From Amycolatopsis lexingtonensis (GTDB lineage Bacteria > Actinomycetota > Actinomycetes > Mycobacteriales > Pseudonocardiaceae), in contig NZ_JADBEG010000001.1 of the NCBI RefSeq assembly GCF_014873755.1, positions 3,536,501-3,600,500 on the forward strand: 64,000 nt of DNA, read 5' to 3'. The notes under the pieces are model-generated. The model ran no database searches. It saw nothing but the letters and a program-made list of their open reading frames with translations, and was not told where the DNA came from. Shown here one piece after another: positions 7,945 through 16,331 of the stretch. Position 1 is the first letter of the stretch; the number at the start of each line of letters is the position of its first letter. The position numbers and the translations under genes were made by a program.

Positions 7945-10900
7945 TCAGACGCCCGCCGGAACGACCGCGGGAACGACCGGCTTCCGGCGGTTACCGGGAA
8001 GCAGCCGCAGGGGACGGCGGGCCGCCAGGTCCTCGACCCAGCCGAAGGCGAGCACGGCCACGGCCGTGAGAACGGCCGATGTCGCCAGCCGAACCGGCAG
8101 CGAAGACCAGCCGAGCCAGTCGTCGACGGGATAGGAAACGTCGATGGCGACGTTGTGCCACAGGTAGATCGTCACCGCACGCGCGTTGAGCACGGTCACC
8201 AGCCGGCCGAACACCGGCGTCCGGTCCAGCCAGGCGAGCTTGGGCGACACCCGCAGGAACACGAGGATCGCGGCGGCGGAGATCAACGCCTGCCCGAGCG
8301 GGATCTCGTTGAGGTCGAACGTCCCGTCCGGCAGCGGGTGCCCCGCCGTCCACCAGGCGCCCAGTCCGACCGCGGCCGCGAACAGTCCCGCCAGCACGGC
8401 CGGGTGGATCCGGCGCAGCATGCCTTCCCGGTGGGCGAAGCCCAGCATCCAGCACGCCCCGAAGGTGACGAAGTCCAGCACACCCTCGCCGACCGGCCCC
8501 GAATCGGCCAGCGGGGAGCCCAATACGGCGTCCACCGCGACGAAGACCAGCGGGGCGAGCACGGTGACGACCGGCCGGCGGCGGAACGCGAGCAGCAGCA
8601 GCGGGCTGAGCAGCACGAACCACAGGTAGGCACGGAGGTACCACAGCGCCACCGTGAAGTCCGCACCCCAGAGACTGCCCGGCGGGTCCAGGATCGGGAA
8701 CACCCAGAACACCATCCGCGGCCAGCTCAGGGCGAGGTCGCCGGTGTCGCGCGCCCAGCCGTGCGCGAGCATCAGCCCGACCGCGACCAGGCCGAAGAGC
8801 CACAGCGGGGGCAACAGCCGGCGGATGCGGTGGCCGACGACGTCCACCGCGGGTGTGCGGCGCAGTGAGCTCACCATGAGGGAACCGCCGAGCGCGAACA
8901 TCACGCCCATGGACGGGAAGGCGAGGCTCAGCCACCCCCAGCCCGTGGCGTGGTAGAGCACGACCCGCACCAGCGCGACCCCGCGCAGGCTGTCGAGCCA
9001 GCGGTCACGGCGCCCCGGCGGCGGGGGTTCGGTCGCCGGAGCGACCCGGGGCTCGACCGGCCCGGCGGGCGCCACCCCGGCCCGCACGGTCGCCCGCAGC
9101 GCACCGATGCGGTGCATCCGCTGCCAGCGCACGAGAATCCCGGACACCGCCGCGCCCAGCGACTGGATGAGGACCACGTACATCAGCTGGCGGTACACCA
9201 GCTGCTGCATCGGGATCAGCCACAGCGCGCTCTTCGGCTCGCCGTCGAGGTGGAAGGCGTACGCGGCGCCCGCGCTCTGCAGCAGCATCACCGACAGCCA
9301 GAGCACGAGCGTCGTCCCGGGATCGAGGAAGAACAAGCCGTAGACGAAGAACACGTCGATCAGCGGCGCGGTCACCGGCAGCACGATCTGGAACGCGAGG
9401 ACGTGCAGGAGCCCGAACCGGCCCAGGCGGCCCGCCGTGCCCCGCTGGACGACCGCCCGGCGGTGCCGCCACACCGACTGCATCGTGCCGTAGGTCCAGC
9501 GGAACCGCTGCTGCCACAGCTGCCGCAGGGTCGCCGGGGCCTCGGTCCAGGCGACCGCGTCGTCCACATAGGACATGCGCCAGCCTGCCCTGCCGATCCC
9601 GATGGTCAGATCGGTGTCCTCGGCCAGGGTCAGCGAGCTCAAGCCGCCGGCATCGGCGATCGCGGCCCGCCGGAACGCGCCCGCGGCGCCCGGGATCGTG
9701 CAGATCGACCCGGTCAGGTCGTGCACGCGGCGGTCCACGCTGAACCCGATGACGTACTCGATGTGCTGCAGCCTGGTCAGGAAGGTGTCGCGGTTGACGA
9801 TCTTCACGTTGCCGGACACCGCACCCATCCCGGGCCGGGCGAAGGGTTGCACCAGGCGCCGGACGGCGGTGGGCTCGACCACGGTGTCGCCATCGACCAT
9901 GACGATGAGGTCGTACCGGGCCTGCGCGATCCCGGCGTTCAGCGCGGCCGCCTTGCCCTGGTTGCGCTGGCGGAGGACCCGTACCCCGGGCAGCTCGAGA
10001 GCTTCGACGAGGTCGGCGGTGCCGTCGGTGGACCCGTCGTCGACGACCACGACCTCCACCGGGTGGTCACTGGCCAGGATGGACCGCAGCGCCACTTCGA
10101 TGTTGGCCGACTCGTTGTAGGCGGGCACGACGACCGAGACCGGTTCGGTCACCGGGGGTCCCCAGCTCCAGCGCGGATGGCGGCGCTGCCGGGCGTGCCT
10201 GCCCGCGTAGCCGAGCATCAGCAGCAGCCGGAGGATCACCAGCACGCCGACGCCCAGCAGGATCCACTGCAGCCAGGCGACCACGGTGAGGGAAACACCG
10301 ATGGCGCCCAGCAGGATCTCCCCGGTCACCCGGTCCCGGGCGGTGGCGGGCTGGTTGGCCGGGGCCATCCCGGCCGCGGCGGTGACGGTGGCGAAGTGGT
10401 AGCCCTGCTGCTGCAGCCGCGGGATCAGCAGGTCCAGCGCCGCGACCGTCTCGGACCGGTCGCCGCCGGCGTCGTGCAGCAGCACGATCGAACCCGCGTC
10501 CGAGGGCGGTGTGGCGTTGTGCACGATCGCCGAGACCCCCGGCCGCGCCCAGTCGTCGCTGTCGGTGTCGGTGAAAACGCTGAGGTAGCCGCGCGCCGCA
10601 GCCGACTGCACGGTGCGGTAGCCGAGGTCGTCGACCGCGGAGACGCTGGAGGAGTACGGCGGGCGGAAGAGGTTGGTGGTCAGGCCGGTGCTGCCGACGA
10701 GCACCATTTCCGTCTGGTCCAGCTCCCGGTCCAGCCGCCACGGGGAGACATCCACCAGGTCGGGGTGGGTGAAGGTGTGCAGCCCGATTTCCGAACCGGA
10801 GTCGTGGATCCGGCGGAGGAGTTCCGGATGGCGCGAAGCCATCGAGCCGACGACGAAGAACGTCGCGGGCACTTGGTGCTTGCGCAGGATGGAGAGGATC

Positions 10901-11190
10901 TGGGGCGTCCAGGTCGGATCGGGTCCGTCGTCGAAGGTCAGCGCGATGGTCTTGGCGGCCGGTGCCCGCGAGACCACCGGAGACCGGATCGCGTCGACCA
11001 CCGCACCACCGTTGACCACCGCGGCGGGCACCGAAGAGGTGCCCACCGGGTCGTGCGCCTTGGCGTCGTTGCTGACCTGAGAGCTCGCCAAGCCCGCGAT
11101 GACGAGCATCACCGACAGCAGGGCCACCGCGATGCCCGCGAACACCCAAGGCAGCCGGAGGCGGCCTCGCCACCTCCGGCGCCCGGTCAC
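7945..11190 (-). CDS. Triple-domain cell-envelope enzyme: NodB-type polysaccharide deacetylase + GT2 synthase + acyltransferase-3
   Basis: 1081 residues. A signal-anchor (about 15-36) is followed by an extracytoplasmic NodB deacetylase (about 78-275) with TFDDGPD (D87, D88), the metal histidines in HTFTHPD (H138, H142), RPPY at 176-179 and LLHD at 237-240. After membrane segments near 292-328 comes a GT2 domain with PAYNE, DDGSTDG (384-390), DGD (433-435), EDTD (524-527) and the processive-synthase motif QQRFRW (560-565), then more membrane helices. From about 728 an acyltransferase-3 domain begins with RWLDSLRGVALVRVVLYH (H747) and about ten hydrophobic segments. Deacetylase-GT2 fusions are common in actinobacteria; the third module is the unusual part. 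It overlaps the upstream proline-rich gene by four bases (GTGA). It likely makes a partly deacetylated, O- or N-acylated glycan at the membrane (inference). Confidence 0.9.
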   Translation of the reverse strand: MTGRRRWRGRLRLPWVFAGIAVALLSVMLVIAGLASSQVSNDAKAHDPVGTSSVPAAVVNGGAVVDAIRSPVVSRAPAAKTIALTFDDGPDPTWTPQILSILRKHQVPATFFVVGSMASRHPELLRRIHDSGSEIGLHTFTHPDLVDVSPWRLDRELDQTEMVLVGSTGLTTNLFRPPYSSSVSAVDDLGYRTVQSAAARGYLSVFTDTDSDDWARPGVSAIVHNATPPSDAGSIVLLHDAGGDRSETVAALDLLIPRLQQQGYHFATVTAAAGMAPANQPATARDRVTGEILLGAIGVSLTVVAWLQWILLGVGVLVILRLLLMLGYAGRHARQRRHPRWSWGPPVTEPVSVVVPAYNESANIEVALRSILASDHPVEVVVVDDGSTDGTADLVEALELPGVRVLRQRNQGKAAALNAGIAQARYDLIVMVDGDTVVEPTAVRRLVQPFARPGMGAVSGNVKIVNRDTFLTRLQHIEYVIGFSVDRRVHDLTGSICTIPGAAGAFRRAAIADAGGLSSLTLAEDTDLTIGIGRAGWRMSYVDDAVAWTEAPATLRQLWQQRFRWTYGTMQSVWRHRRAVVQRGTAGRLGRFGLLHVLAFQIVLPVTAPLIDVFFVYGLFFLDPGTTLVLWLSVMLLQSAGAAYAFHLDGEPKSALWLIPMQQLVYRQLMYVVLIQSLGAAVSGILVRWQRMHRIGALRATVRAGVAPAGPVEPRVAPATEPPPPGRRDRWLDSLRGVALVRVVLYHATGWGWLSLAFPSMGVMFALGGSLMVSSLRRTPAVDVVGHRIRRLLPPLWLFGLVAVGLMLAHGWARDTGDLALSWPRMVFWVFPILDPPGSLWGADFTVALWYLRAYLWFVLLSPLLLLAFRRRPVVTVLAPLVFVAVDAVLGSPLADSGPVGEGVLDFVTFGACWMLGFAHREGMLRRIHPAVLAGLFAAAVGLGAWWTAGHPLPDGTFDLNEIPLGQALISAAAILVFLRVSPKLAWLDRTPVFGRLVTVLNARAVTIYLWHNVAIDVSYPVDDWLGWSSLPVRLATSAVLTAVAVLAFGWVEDLAARRPLRLLPGNRRKPVVPAVVPAGV

Positions 11191-11906
11191 AGCAGGTTAC
11201 CGAGCAGCGACCCGACCGCCCCGGTCACGGGTGCGACCACGCCACCGACGACCTCGACCACGGGTGGGACGACGGACACGACCGGCGCCACCACCGCCGG
11301 AGCGGGTGGCTGCACGACCACGGGCGGAACCACCGCTACCGGCGGAACCGCGGCTGCGGGCCGTGCCTGCGGAACGGGATCGGCCCGGTTCACCGGCGCC
11401 GGGCCGGCGACCGCCTGGTTCCCCGGCTGCGCCGCCGCCGCGGGCCCGCTCGTGCCACTCTGCGCTCCGCCCGCCGGCTGCTGTCCCCCTGCAGCGGCGC
11501 CGCCCGCTACCGCGGACAGGGGAAGGGCGTTGGCCGGTATGGCGATACGCGGCCCGGAACTCCGGCCCGTCCCCGGTGACTGCTGCTGTCCCGCGCCGGC
11601 GGCCGGCGGCCGCCCCGCACCCGGTACGGCCGGAAGGGCGCCCGGCGCGGAGTTGGACTCGGCGTCGCCGGCGGCGGACGTCGCCGGCTGGTTGGCCAGC
11701 AACAGCCCGGTACCCGCGATGAACGCGACCCCCGCGACGGCCAGTACCCCGGCCGAACCGCGGACCAGCAGCCGCCGGCGCCCGCTCGGATCGACGAACA
11801 CCGGATCGACGCGACGGTTCGCCTCGACGTGGCGGGCCTGCTGACGTTCGCCGGAACCGAGCCCGGCGAACAGATCCGGACCGCGCGGATAATGATGGGT
11901 GACCAC
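11187..11906 (-). CDS. Pro/Ala/Val-rich single-pass membrane protein, partner of the triple-domain enzyme
   Basis: 239 residues from a GTG at 11906, chosen because AAGGAG lies five bases upstream; a longer frame to 11978 has no such site. Cytosolic head of about 45 residues (basic GRRRLL before the membrane), one transmembrane helix (VLAVAGVAFIAGTGLLLA), then a long extracytoplasmic tail rich in Pro, Ala, Gly, Gln and Val, ending in hydrophobic VV/PP repeats and GSLLGNLL. No catalytic motif is visible. Translational coupling to the deacetylase-synthase-acyltransferase suggests a scaffold, wall-spanning or polymer-guiding role (inference). Low-complexity composition makes homology assignment unreliable. 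Confidence 0.7.
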   Translation of the reverse strand: MVTHHYPRGPDLFAGLGSGERQQARHVEANRRVDPVFVDPSGRRRLLVRGSAGVLAVAGVAFIAGTGLLLANQPATSAAGDAESNSAPGALPAVPGAGRPPAAGAGQQQSPGTGRSSGPRIAIPANALPLSAVAGGAAAGGQQPAGGAQSGTSGPAAAAQPGNQAVAGPAPVNRADPVPQARPAAAVPPVAVVPPVVVQPPAPAVVAPVVSVVPPVVEVVGGVVAPVTGAVGSLLGNLL

Positions 11907-12305
11907 GTTGACTCCTTCATGCACTCGTGAACCGGGGAAACCGGTCAGGGGCCGGAGGTACTCCGAAGCGGCAAGCACGATGTGCGACTGAGCCCCCAGC
12001 GACGCGGAAGCGGTGTGACGACTCCACCCGCCATCCGCGTGTTGCTCTCCGTGTCCCCAGCATCCGGTCGAGGCACGGGTGACAGCTAGGGCCGTGTGTC
12101 ACAGCAATTGCGCCGAAGAGACCAATCTGCGGGCTCCCCGGCGGCACCACTGGTCCATTCGGCTGAACCCGGCCGCCGGCGGCGGAGTATCGGTCACCGA
12201 ATCGCTTGCCCGCGGAAGTGGGCCTAGGATTCGGGAGAACAGCACGTCACGGCAACCCCGGACCCCGGTGGCCGAACACGCGTCACCCGCCACCGGGAGC
12301 AGCCG
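11907..12305. other. 400-bp divergent intergenic region
   Basis: It separates the leftward envelope operon from the rightward small-gene pair. I see no convincing gene. An inverted repeat (GTGACA at 12079-12084, TGTCAC at 12097-12102, 12-bp spacer) is the only clear symmetric element and could be an operator. A structured leader RNA for the leftward operon is possible but I could not match one. Confidence 0.4.
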
Positions 12306-12476
12306 ATGACCAGCGTCCAGCACACGACGAAACCCCTCCTCACGCGCGAGTTCACCCGGCGGGCAGCCGGCGCCTGGGTCCGTGCCGCGGACGCCGGGAT
12401 CATCGACGCCGCGGAACTCGTCTGGCTGCTGGAGCACCTGCCGGCGGAGCCGGCGCGGCCGAAGGCGACCGGTTGA
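12306..12476 (+). CDS. Small protein (56 aa), unknown function
   Basis: ATG 12306 with GGGAGC nine bases upstream. The product begins MTSVQHTTKPLLTREFTRRA, is rich in Ala, Arg and Leu and is predicted to be mostly helical (DAAELVWLLEHLPAEPAR). It overlaps the next frame (TTGA), which suggests co-translation with the sigma-like protein that follows. It could be a small binding partner or adaptor; no domain is recognisable. Confidence 0.5.
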   Translation: MTSVQHTTKPLLTREFTRRAAGAWVRAADAGIIDAAELVWLLEHLPAEPARPKATG

Positions 12477-12961
12477 CGACCGGGAGCCACTCCCGGCCCG
12501 CACCGGCCCGCCCGGTGCCGGAGTGGGAATCCGCGGAGGTGGATCTGCCCGGCCGGATGCTGACGCTGGTCTACCGGGTCGCGTGCCAGACCGGCCATTC
12601 CCGGCGGAAGAGTGCCGCGTTGTGCAGCCGGATCCTTTGCGCACAGCCGGATGCCGCCGGATCACGGGCGGTCGTGGACGCCGGACGGCAGGTACGCACC
12701 CGCGTCCTGGTGGAGCTGCGTGCCGTCCTGGGCCGGCGGATCGGCCGGTCACGGCTGGACGCGGCACTGCGCGACGCGGTACTGCTCGACGAAGTGACGC
12801 TGCTGCCGCCTCGCCAGCGCTTCGCCTTGTGGTCGACGGCGGTGGACCACCTCACGACGGCCGAACTCGCCACCCGCACCGGCTGGACGTCTCCCCAGAT
12901 CGCCCGGCTGCTGCGGGGCGCGCTGCGAACCGTGACTTCGAAAGCCACCTTGCCGGCGTGA
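12473..12961 (+). CDS. Small protein with a sigma-70 region-4-like helix-turn-helix
   Basis: 162 residues from a TTG at 12473 that overlaps the preceding stop; an internal ATG at 12559 is an alternative. The C-terminal half (LLPPRQRFALWSTAVDHLTTAELATRTGWTS...) has the spacing of sigma region 4: 'LPPRQR', a helix, 'TTAELA', a turn, and a recognition helix with TSPQIARLLRGAL. No region 2 is present, so it is not a complete sigma factor. It may be an orphan region-4 regulator, an anti-sigma mimic, or a decayed ECF factor. Only the HTH similarity is supported. Confidence 0.55.
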   Translation: MTTGSHSRPAPARPVPEWESAEVDLPGRMLTLVYRVACQTGHSRRKSAALCSRILCAQPDAAGSRAVVDAGRQVRTRVLVELRAVLGRRIGRSRLDAALRDAVLLDEVTLLPPRQRFALWSTAVDHLTTAELATRTGWTSPQIARLLRGALRTVTSKATLPA

Positions 12962-12975
12962 AAGGCGACCAGCGC

Positions 12976-12995
12976 CATACCGACCGGATGGTATG
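12976..12995. promoter_or_regulatory. Inverted repeat upstream of the SCO6745-family gene
   Basis: CATACC (12976-12981) and GGTATG (12990-12995) flank an 8-bp spacer (GACCGGAT), resembling TetR/MarR-type actinobacterial operators. It lies 8 bases upstream of the GTG start at 13004 and would overlap the promoter, consistent with repression or autoregulation. Confidence 0.45.
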
Positions 12996-13003
12996 TTGAC
13001 CGC

Positions 13004-13855
13004 GTGATCGAAGCGGCGCGCCGGACCTGGCGACTTCTCGAGCCCTACCACGGAATGATCTACTTCGCCCCGGAAGCCGCCGCCGCGTACGAGAAGCTCG
13101 GCCTCACCGGCCGCGCCGGCTATTTCGCGTCGAGGTCGGCGGCGCTCGGCGCGGTCCCGGCGCCGGTCGTGGTCGCGACCTTCTACAACTTCAACCCGGT
13201 CCTCGTCCGGACGTCGATCACCGCCGCCTGGTCCACCACCGACCCGGAAGCCGTCCTGGCCGCGCGGTACGCCGCGGCCGACCGGGCGTTGCGCGACACC
13301 CTGGGCGAGGCGATCGGCTCGCCGGAGATGCGGCGGGCCGCCGCTCTGGCGCGCGAGGCCGCCGAGACGGTCGCCGGCGATGTCATCGGCCGGCCCCTTT
13401 TCGCCGCCCACGCGGCCTTGCCGTGGCCCACCGAGCCCCATCTGGTCCTGTGGCACGCGCAGACCCTGCTCCGGGAGTACCGCGGCGACGCGCACATCGC
13501 GGCTCTGCTGACGGCCGGGCTGGACGGCATCGAAGCCCTCGTCACGCACGCCGCTTCCGGCGCCGTTCCCGCCGAGACGTTGCGCACCTCCCGGTCGTGG
13601 TCCGAAGTGGACTGGAGCCGGGCCGCCGCCGGCCTCCGTGAGCGAGGCTGGCTCACCGGCGACGCCGACCCGGCGTTCACGCCCGCGGGCGCGGCCCGCC
13701 GAGCGGAAATCGAAAAAGCGACCGACGAGAACAGCGTGACTCCCTACGCGCACATCGGCGAGGCCGCCTGCACCGAACTGCGGTCACTGGTCCGCCCGTT
13801 CAGCCGGGCGCTCGCCGCGAGACTCATGCCGTGGGTGCTCGCGAGGCAGGAATGA
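13004..13855 (+). CDS. SCO6745-family protein (winged-helix-like)
   Basis: 283 residues from a GTG start. The N-terminus RRTWRLLEPYHGMIYFAPEAAAAYEKLGLTGRAGYFASRSAALGAVPA is characteristic of the SCO6745 family, widespread in actinomycetes. Its C-terminal part (about 170-245: GLREAGWLT-like segment GLRERGWLTGDADPAFTPAGAA) resembles a MarR-type winged helix. The function is not established; a ligand-responsive regulator is plausible. A palindrome sits directly upstream. It converges with the SDR gene, with 22 bases between their stop codons. Confidence 0.75.
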   Translation: MIEAARRTWRLLEPYHGMIYFAPEAAAAYEKLGLTGRAGYFASRSAALGAVPAPVVVATFYNFNPVLVRTSITAAWSTTDPEAVLAARYAAADRALRDTLGEAIGSPEMRRAAALAREAAETVAGDVIGRPLFAAHAALPWPTEPHLVLWHAQTLLREYRGDAHIAALLTAGLDGIEALVTHAASGAVPAETLRTSRSWSEVDWSRAAAGLRERGWLTGDADPAFTPAGAARRAEIEKATDENSVTPYAHIGEAACTELRSLVRPFSRALAARLMPWVLARQE

Positions 13856-13880
13856 CGCGGTTCACGAAGCGACGGCGTCA
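13853..13880. terminator. Possible bidirectional hairpin between convergent genes
   Basis: TGACGC (13853-13858) pairs with GCGTCA (13875-13880), and the arms include both stop codons of the converging genes. The stem is only 6 bp and there is no U-tract, so support is weak. Confidence 0.3.
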
Positions 13881-14612
13881 CAGCTGGGTTCCGCCGCCGT
13901 CCACCACGAGCTCGGCGCCGGTGGTGTAGGTCGCGTCGAACGCGAGGAAAAGGGCGGCACGCGCGACCTCTTCCGGTTCCCCGATGCGCAGCATGGGAAT
14001 CCGGGCGGCGAATCCCGCCTTCATTTCTTCCGCGACTTCGGCGGGCAGGGTTCTGCGCAGGATGCCCGTGTCGATCGGCCCGGGGCTCACCGCGTTGACC
14101 CGTACCCCGCGCGGCAGCAGGTCGCGCGCCCAGGTCCGCGCGAACGACCGCAGGGCCGCCTTGCTCGCCGAGTAGACGCTGTGGTCCTGCTGCCCCAGCA
14201 CGTCCGAAACCGAGGTGGTCAGCACTACGCCGCAGCCCTCGGCGAGCAGCGGGGTCAGCCGCTGCAACGTGAAGAAGGGGCCCTTGGTGTTGGCCGCGAA
14301 GATGGCGTCGTACACCTGCTCGGTCGTCGCCTCGAACGGCGTCACGGCAGTGGTGCCCGCGTTCAGGAACACCGCGTCCAGCTGGCCGAAGGCCTCCTCG
14401 ACCTCGCCCGCGAGGGCGTCGATGTCGGCTTGCACGGTGACGTCGCTGCGCACCGCGACCAGCCCCTCCGCGCTCGCCTTTCCGAGCGCGGCTTCGTCGC
14501 GTCCCGTGACCACCACCCGAGCGCCTTCGGCGGCCAGCAGGCGCGCGATCGCCAAGCCGATTCCGGTGCTGCCGCCGGTGACCAGAGCGCGTTTTCCGTC
14601 GTGCTTTCCCAT
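13878..14612 (-). CDS. Short-chain dehydrogenase/reductase
   Basis: 244 residues from ATG 14612 (MGKHDGKRALVTGG); an upstream in-frame start adds 24 residues before the Rossmann strand and is unlikely. Motifs are TGGSTGIG, NAGT, catalytic Tyr/Lys in YSASK, and the C-terminal ELVVDGGGTQL. The FabG-like length and PGPIDTG motif mark a classical SDR. It is divergent from the LysR gene with an 89-bp shared region that contains a LysR-type palindrome, so it is probably the target of that regulator. Substrate unknown. Confidence 0.87.
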   Translation of the reverse strand: MGKHDGKRALVTGGSTGIGLAIARLLAAEGARVVVTGRDEAALGKASAEGLVAVRSDVTVQADIDALAGEVEEAFGQLDAVFLNAGTTAVTPFEATTEQVYDAIFAANTKGPFFTLQRLTPLLAEGCGVVLTTSVSDVLGQQDHSVYSASKAALRSFARTWARDLLPRGVRVNAVSPGPIDTGILRRTLPAEVAEEMKAGFAARIPMLRIGEPEEVARAALFLAFDATYTTGAELVVDGGGTQL

Positions 14613-14668
14613 GCCTTCGATCAAATCCCGGTCCGGCGACGGCGTCCAAGACCTGTCCGGCAACCCGT

Positions 14669-14685
14669 CATGCACGCGCTGCATG
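14669..14685. promoter_or_regulatory. LysR-type T-N11-A palindrome
   Basis: CATGCA (14669-14674) and TGCATG (14680-14685) are perfect inverted arms around CGCGC. The inner core begins with T at 14671 and ends with A at 14683, the T-N11-A rule of LysR boxes, between the divergent SDR and lysR-type genes. Confidence 0.6.
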
Positions 14686-14701
14686 GCGTAACGTCGGGGC
14701 T

Positions 14702-15613
14702 GTGCGTGTTCCTGGATCGGATCTCGACCTCCGGCTGGTCGGGTACTTCACGGTCGTCGCCGAGCACGCCAACTTCGCCCGCGCCGCCGCGGTGCTGCGC
14801 GTCGCGCAACCGTCACTGAGCCGTCAGATCCAGCGCCTCGAGCACCACCTGGGCGTGCGCCTGTTCGACCGCACCCCCCAGGGCAGCCGGCTCACGGACG
14901 CCGGCCGCGCTTTCCTGCCCCGGGCTCAGGCGCTGCTCCAGGCCGCCCAGCAAGCCGAGGCCACCGCCCGCGACGCCGGCGCGCCGCGCGAGTTCACCAT
15001 CGGGTACGCCGAGGACCTGGTGATCACCCACGCCGTCCGCCGGCTGCGGCACCGGCATCCCACGGTGCACATCCGTACTCGCCACCTGGCCTGGAACGAC
15101 GCCCACGCCCTCGCCGACCGTCGAGTGGACGCCCTGGTGGCCCGTGCCCCCCTGCCCTTCCCCGCCGACCGCCTGCGCCTGACCGAGCTGTGGGCCGAAC
15201 CGCGGGTCCTGGTCGTTTCGACGAGCCACCGCCTGGCGGGAAAGGAGTCGGTGGCTTTCGACGACCTCCGCGACGAAGTCCTCCCCCAATGCCCGAGCGC
15301 CGTCCCGGAGTGGAGCGACTTCGCCCGCCTCGAGCCCCGTCCGGACGGCGCTGCGGCCCGGAACGCGCCGCCCGGCTACGAATCGTTCGAGGACAAGCTC
15401 GACCTCGTCGCCGAGGAGGACGCGGTGTTGATCCTGGCCGCCGGCGACCGGCGGCCCCGGCTGCGCCCCGACCTGACCACCGTGCCCATCGAAGACATCG
15501 AGCCGGCCCGGGTCGTCCTGGCCGCCCGCGCGGGCGATGACAACCCCCTGATCACCGATTTCCGGAACACCTGGGCCGCCGACGCACCTGCTCCGGCTCC
15601 TCGGGGGCATTGA
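14702..15613 (+). CDS. LysR-family transcriptional regulator
   Basis: 303 residues from GTG. The N-terminal winged HTH is clear (LVGYFTVVAEHANFARAAA, then QPSLSRQIQRLEHHLGVRLFDRT), followed by a linker helix and a periplasmic-binding-like effector domain from about 95 (FTIGYAEDLVITHAV). It is divergent from an SDR gene and presumably controls it through the T-N11-A palindrome between them. The effector is unknown. Confidence 0.9.
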   Translation: MRVPGSDLDLRLVGYFTVVAEHANFARAAAVLRVAQPSLSRQIQRLEHHLGVRLFDRTPQGSRLTDAGRAFLPRAQALLQAAQQAEATARDAGAPREFTIGYAEDLVITHAVRRLRHRHPTVHIRTRHLAWNDAHALADRRVDALVARAPLPFPADRLRLTELWAEPRVLVVSTSHRLAGKESVAFDDLRDEVLPQCPSAVPEWSDFARLEPRPDGAAARNAPPGYESFEDKLDLVAEEDAVLILAAGDRRPRLRPDLTTVPIEDIEPARVVLAARAGDDNPLITDFRNTWAADAPAPAPRGH

Positions 15614-15638
15614 GGCGCTACCACGCCGTGATCGACGG

Positions 15639-16103
15639 TCACGGCAACCAGGCGCGCGGATCCCTGGACACCGGGGCGGCGACGGCGGCCGCGCGCGAGG
15701 TGTGGATCACCAGGGTTTCGTGCAACCGGGCGATTTGCAGCGGCCGCCACGTCGATCGCGTCGTCGCGACGATGCGCAGATCAGTCCGCGGAGCGGCGCG
15801 CCGGTGGCAGGCGAGCAGCACCTCGAGTCCCGCCGAATTCAGGAAACTGACCTGCGAAAGGTCCACCACCAGCCGCCGCGGGGCCCGGCGCAGGATCAGG
15901 TCGAGGGCCCGGTCGACCTCGGGTGCGGTGTACAGGTCGAACTCGCCGTCCAGGGCCAGGATCGCGGTGCGGCCGATCAGCTCCTCCGACAGCGTCAGCC
16001 CGGACGGGAGCGACGGTGTCCCGTGCGGGCCGAACATGATCAGCACCAACGGTTCCGCTGCGAGGTCGTGACGACGACGGCCGGCCAGCGCGCTGATTCT
16101 CAT
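15639..16103 (-). CDS. STAS-domain protein (anti-sigma factor antagonist-like)
   Basis: 154 residues from ATG 16103 (GGAG nine bases upstream); upstream in-frame sequence lacks family similarity. The STAS fold reads AILALDGEFDLYTAPEVDRALD and then VDLSQVSFLNSAGLEVLLACHRRA. The serine of FLNSAGL aligns with the phosphorylated serine of SpoIIAA/RsbV antagonists, and the usual Asp before it is Asn. It probably binds an anti-sigma kinase encoded elsewhere. It lies downstream of the phosphoketolase operon but 228 bp away, so its own promoter is likely. Confidence 0.8.
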   Translation of the reverse strand: MRISALAGRRRHDLAAEPLVLIMFGPHGTPSLPSGLTLSEELIGRTAILALDGEFDLYTAPEVDRALDLILRRAPRRLVVDLSQVSFLNSAGLEVLLACHRRAAPRTDLRIVATTRSTWRPLQIARLHETLVIHTSRAAAVAAPVSRDPRAWLP

Positions 16104-16331
16104 GGGTTCGCTCCAAGCATCGCCGTCCGGCTCTCGCCACGCCGGACACTGCACGGATCCGGTGCGGACGTTCGTCGGCTGTCGGTCGTCGCAAGAGCGG
16201 GGACTCGGCACTTCGGCGCTGTCCCCCTCAGCATACCGCGCCCCGGTACCGGTGAGCCTTTCGTTCAGCCCAACTTCCCTTGCTGACAGGAGAATGCGGA
16301 TGATCCGCGGCTGATGCGCACCGTCGGCGTG

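Noticed and set aside
8950..11844. Very long open frame on the plus strand opposite the triple-domain enzyme
   Set aside because: It is antisense to a gene with intact motifs, has His/Arg/Pro/Gln-rich composition typical of antisense frames in GC-rich DNA, and shows no domain.
11907..12110. Possible c-di-AMP (ydaO-type) riboswitch before the proline-rich/envelope operon
   Set aside because: The GC-rich leader has stem-forming stretches, but I could not match the conserved core; covariance-model search would decide.
16296..16308. GCGGAT-G-ATCCGC as a terminator of phosphoketolase
   Set aside because: The loop would be one base; only a 4-bp stem is realistic, so support is too weak.
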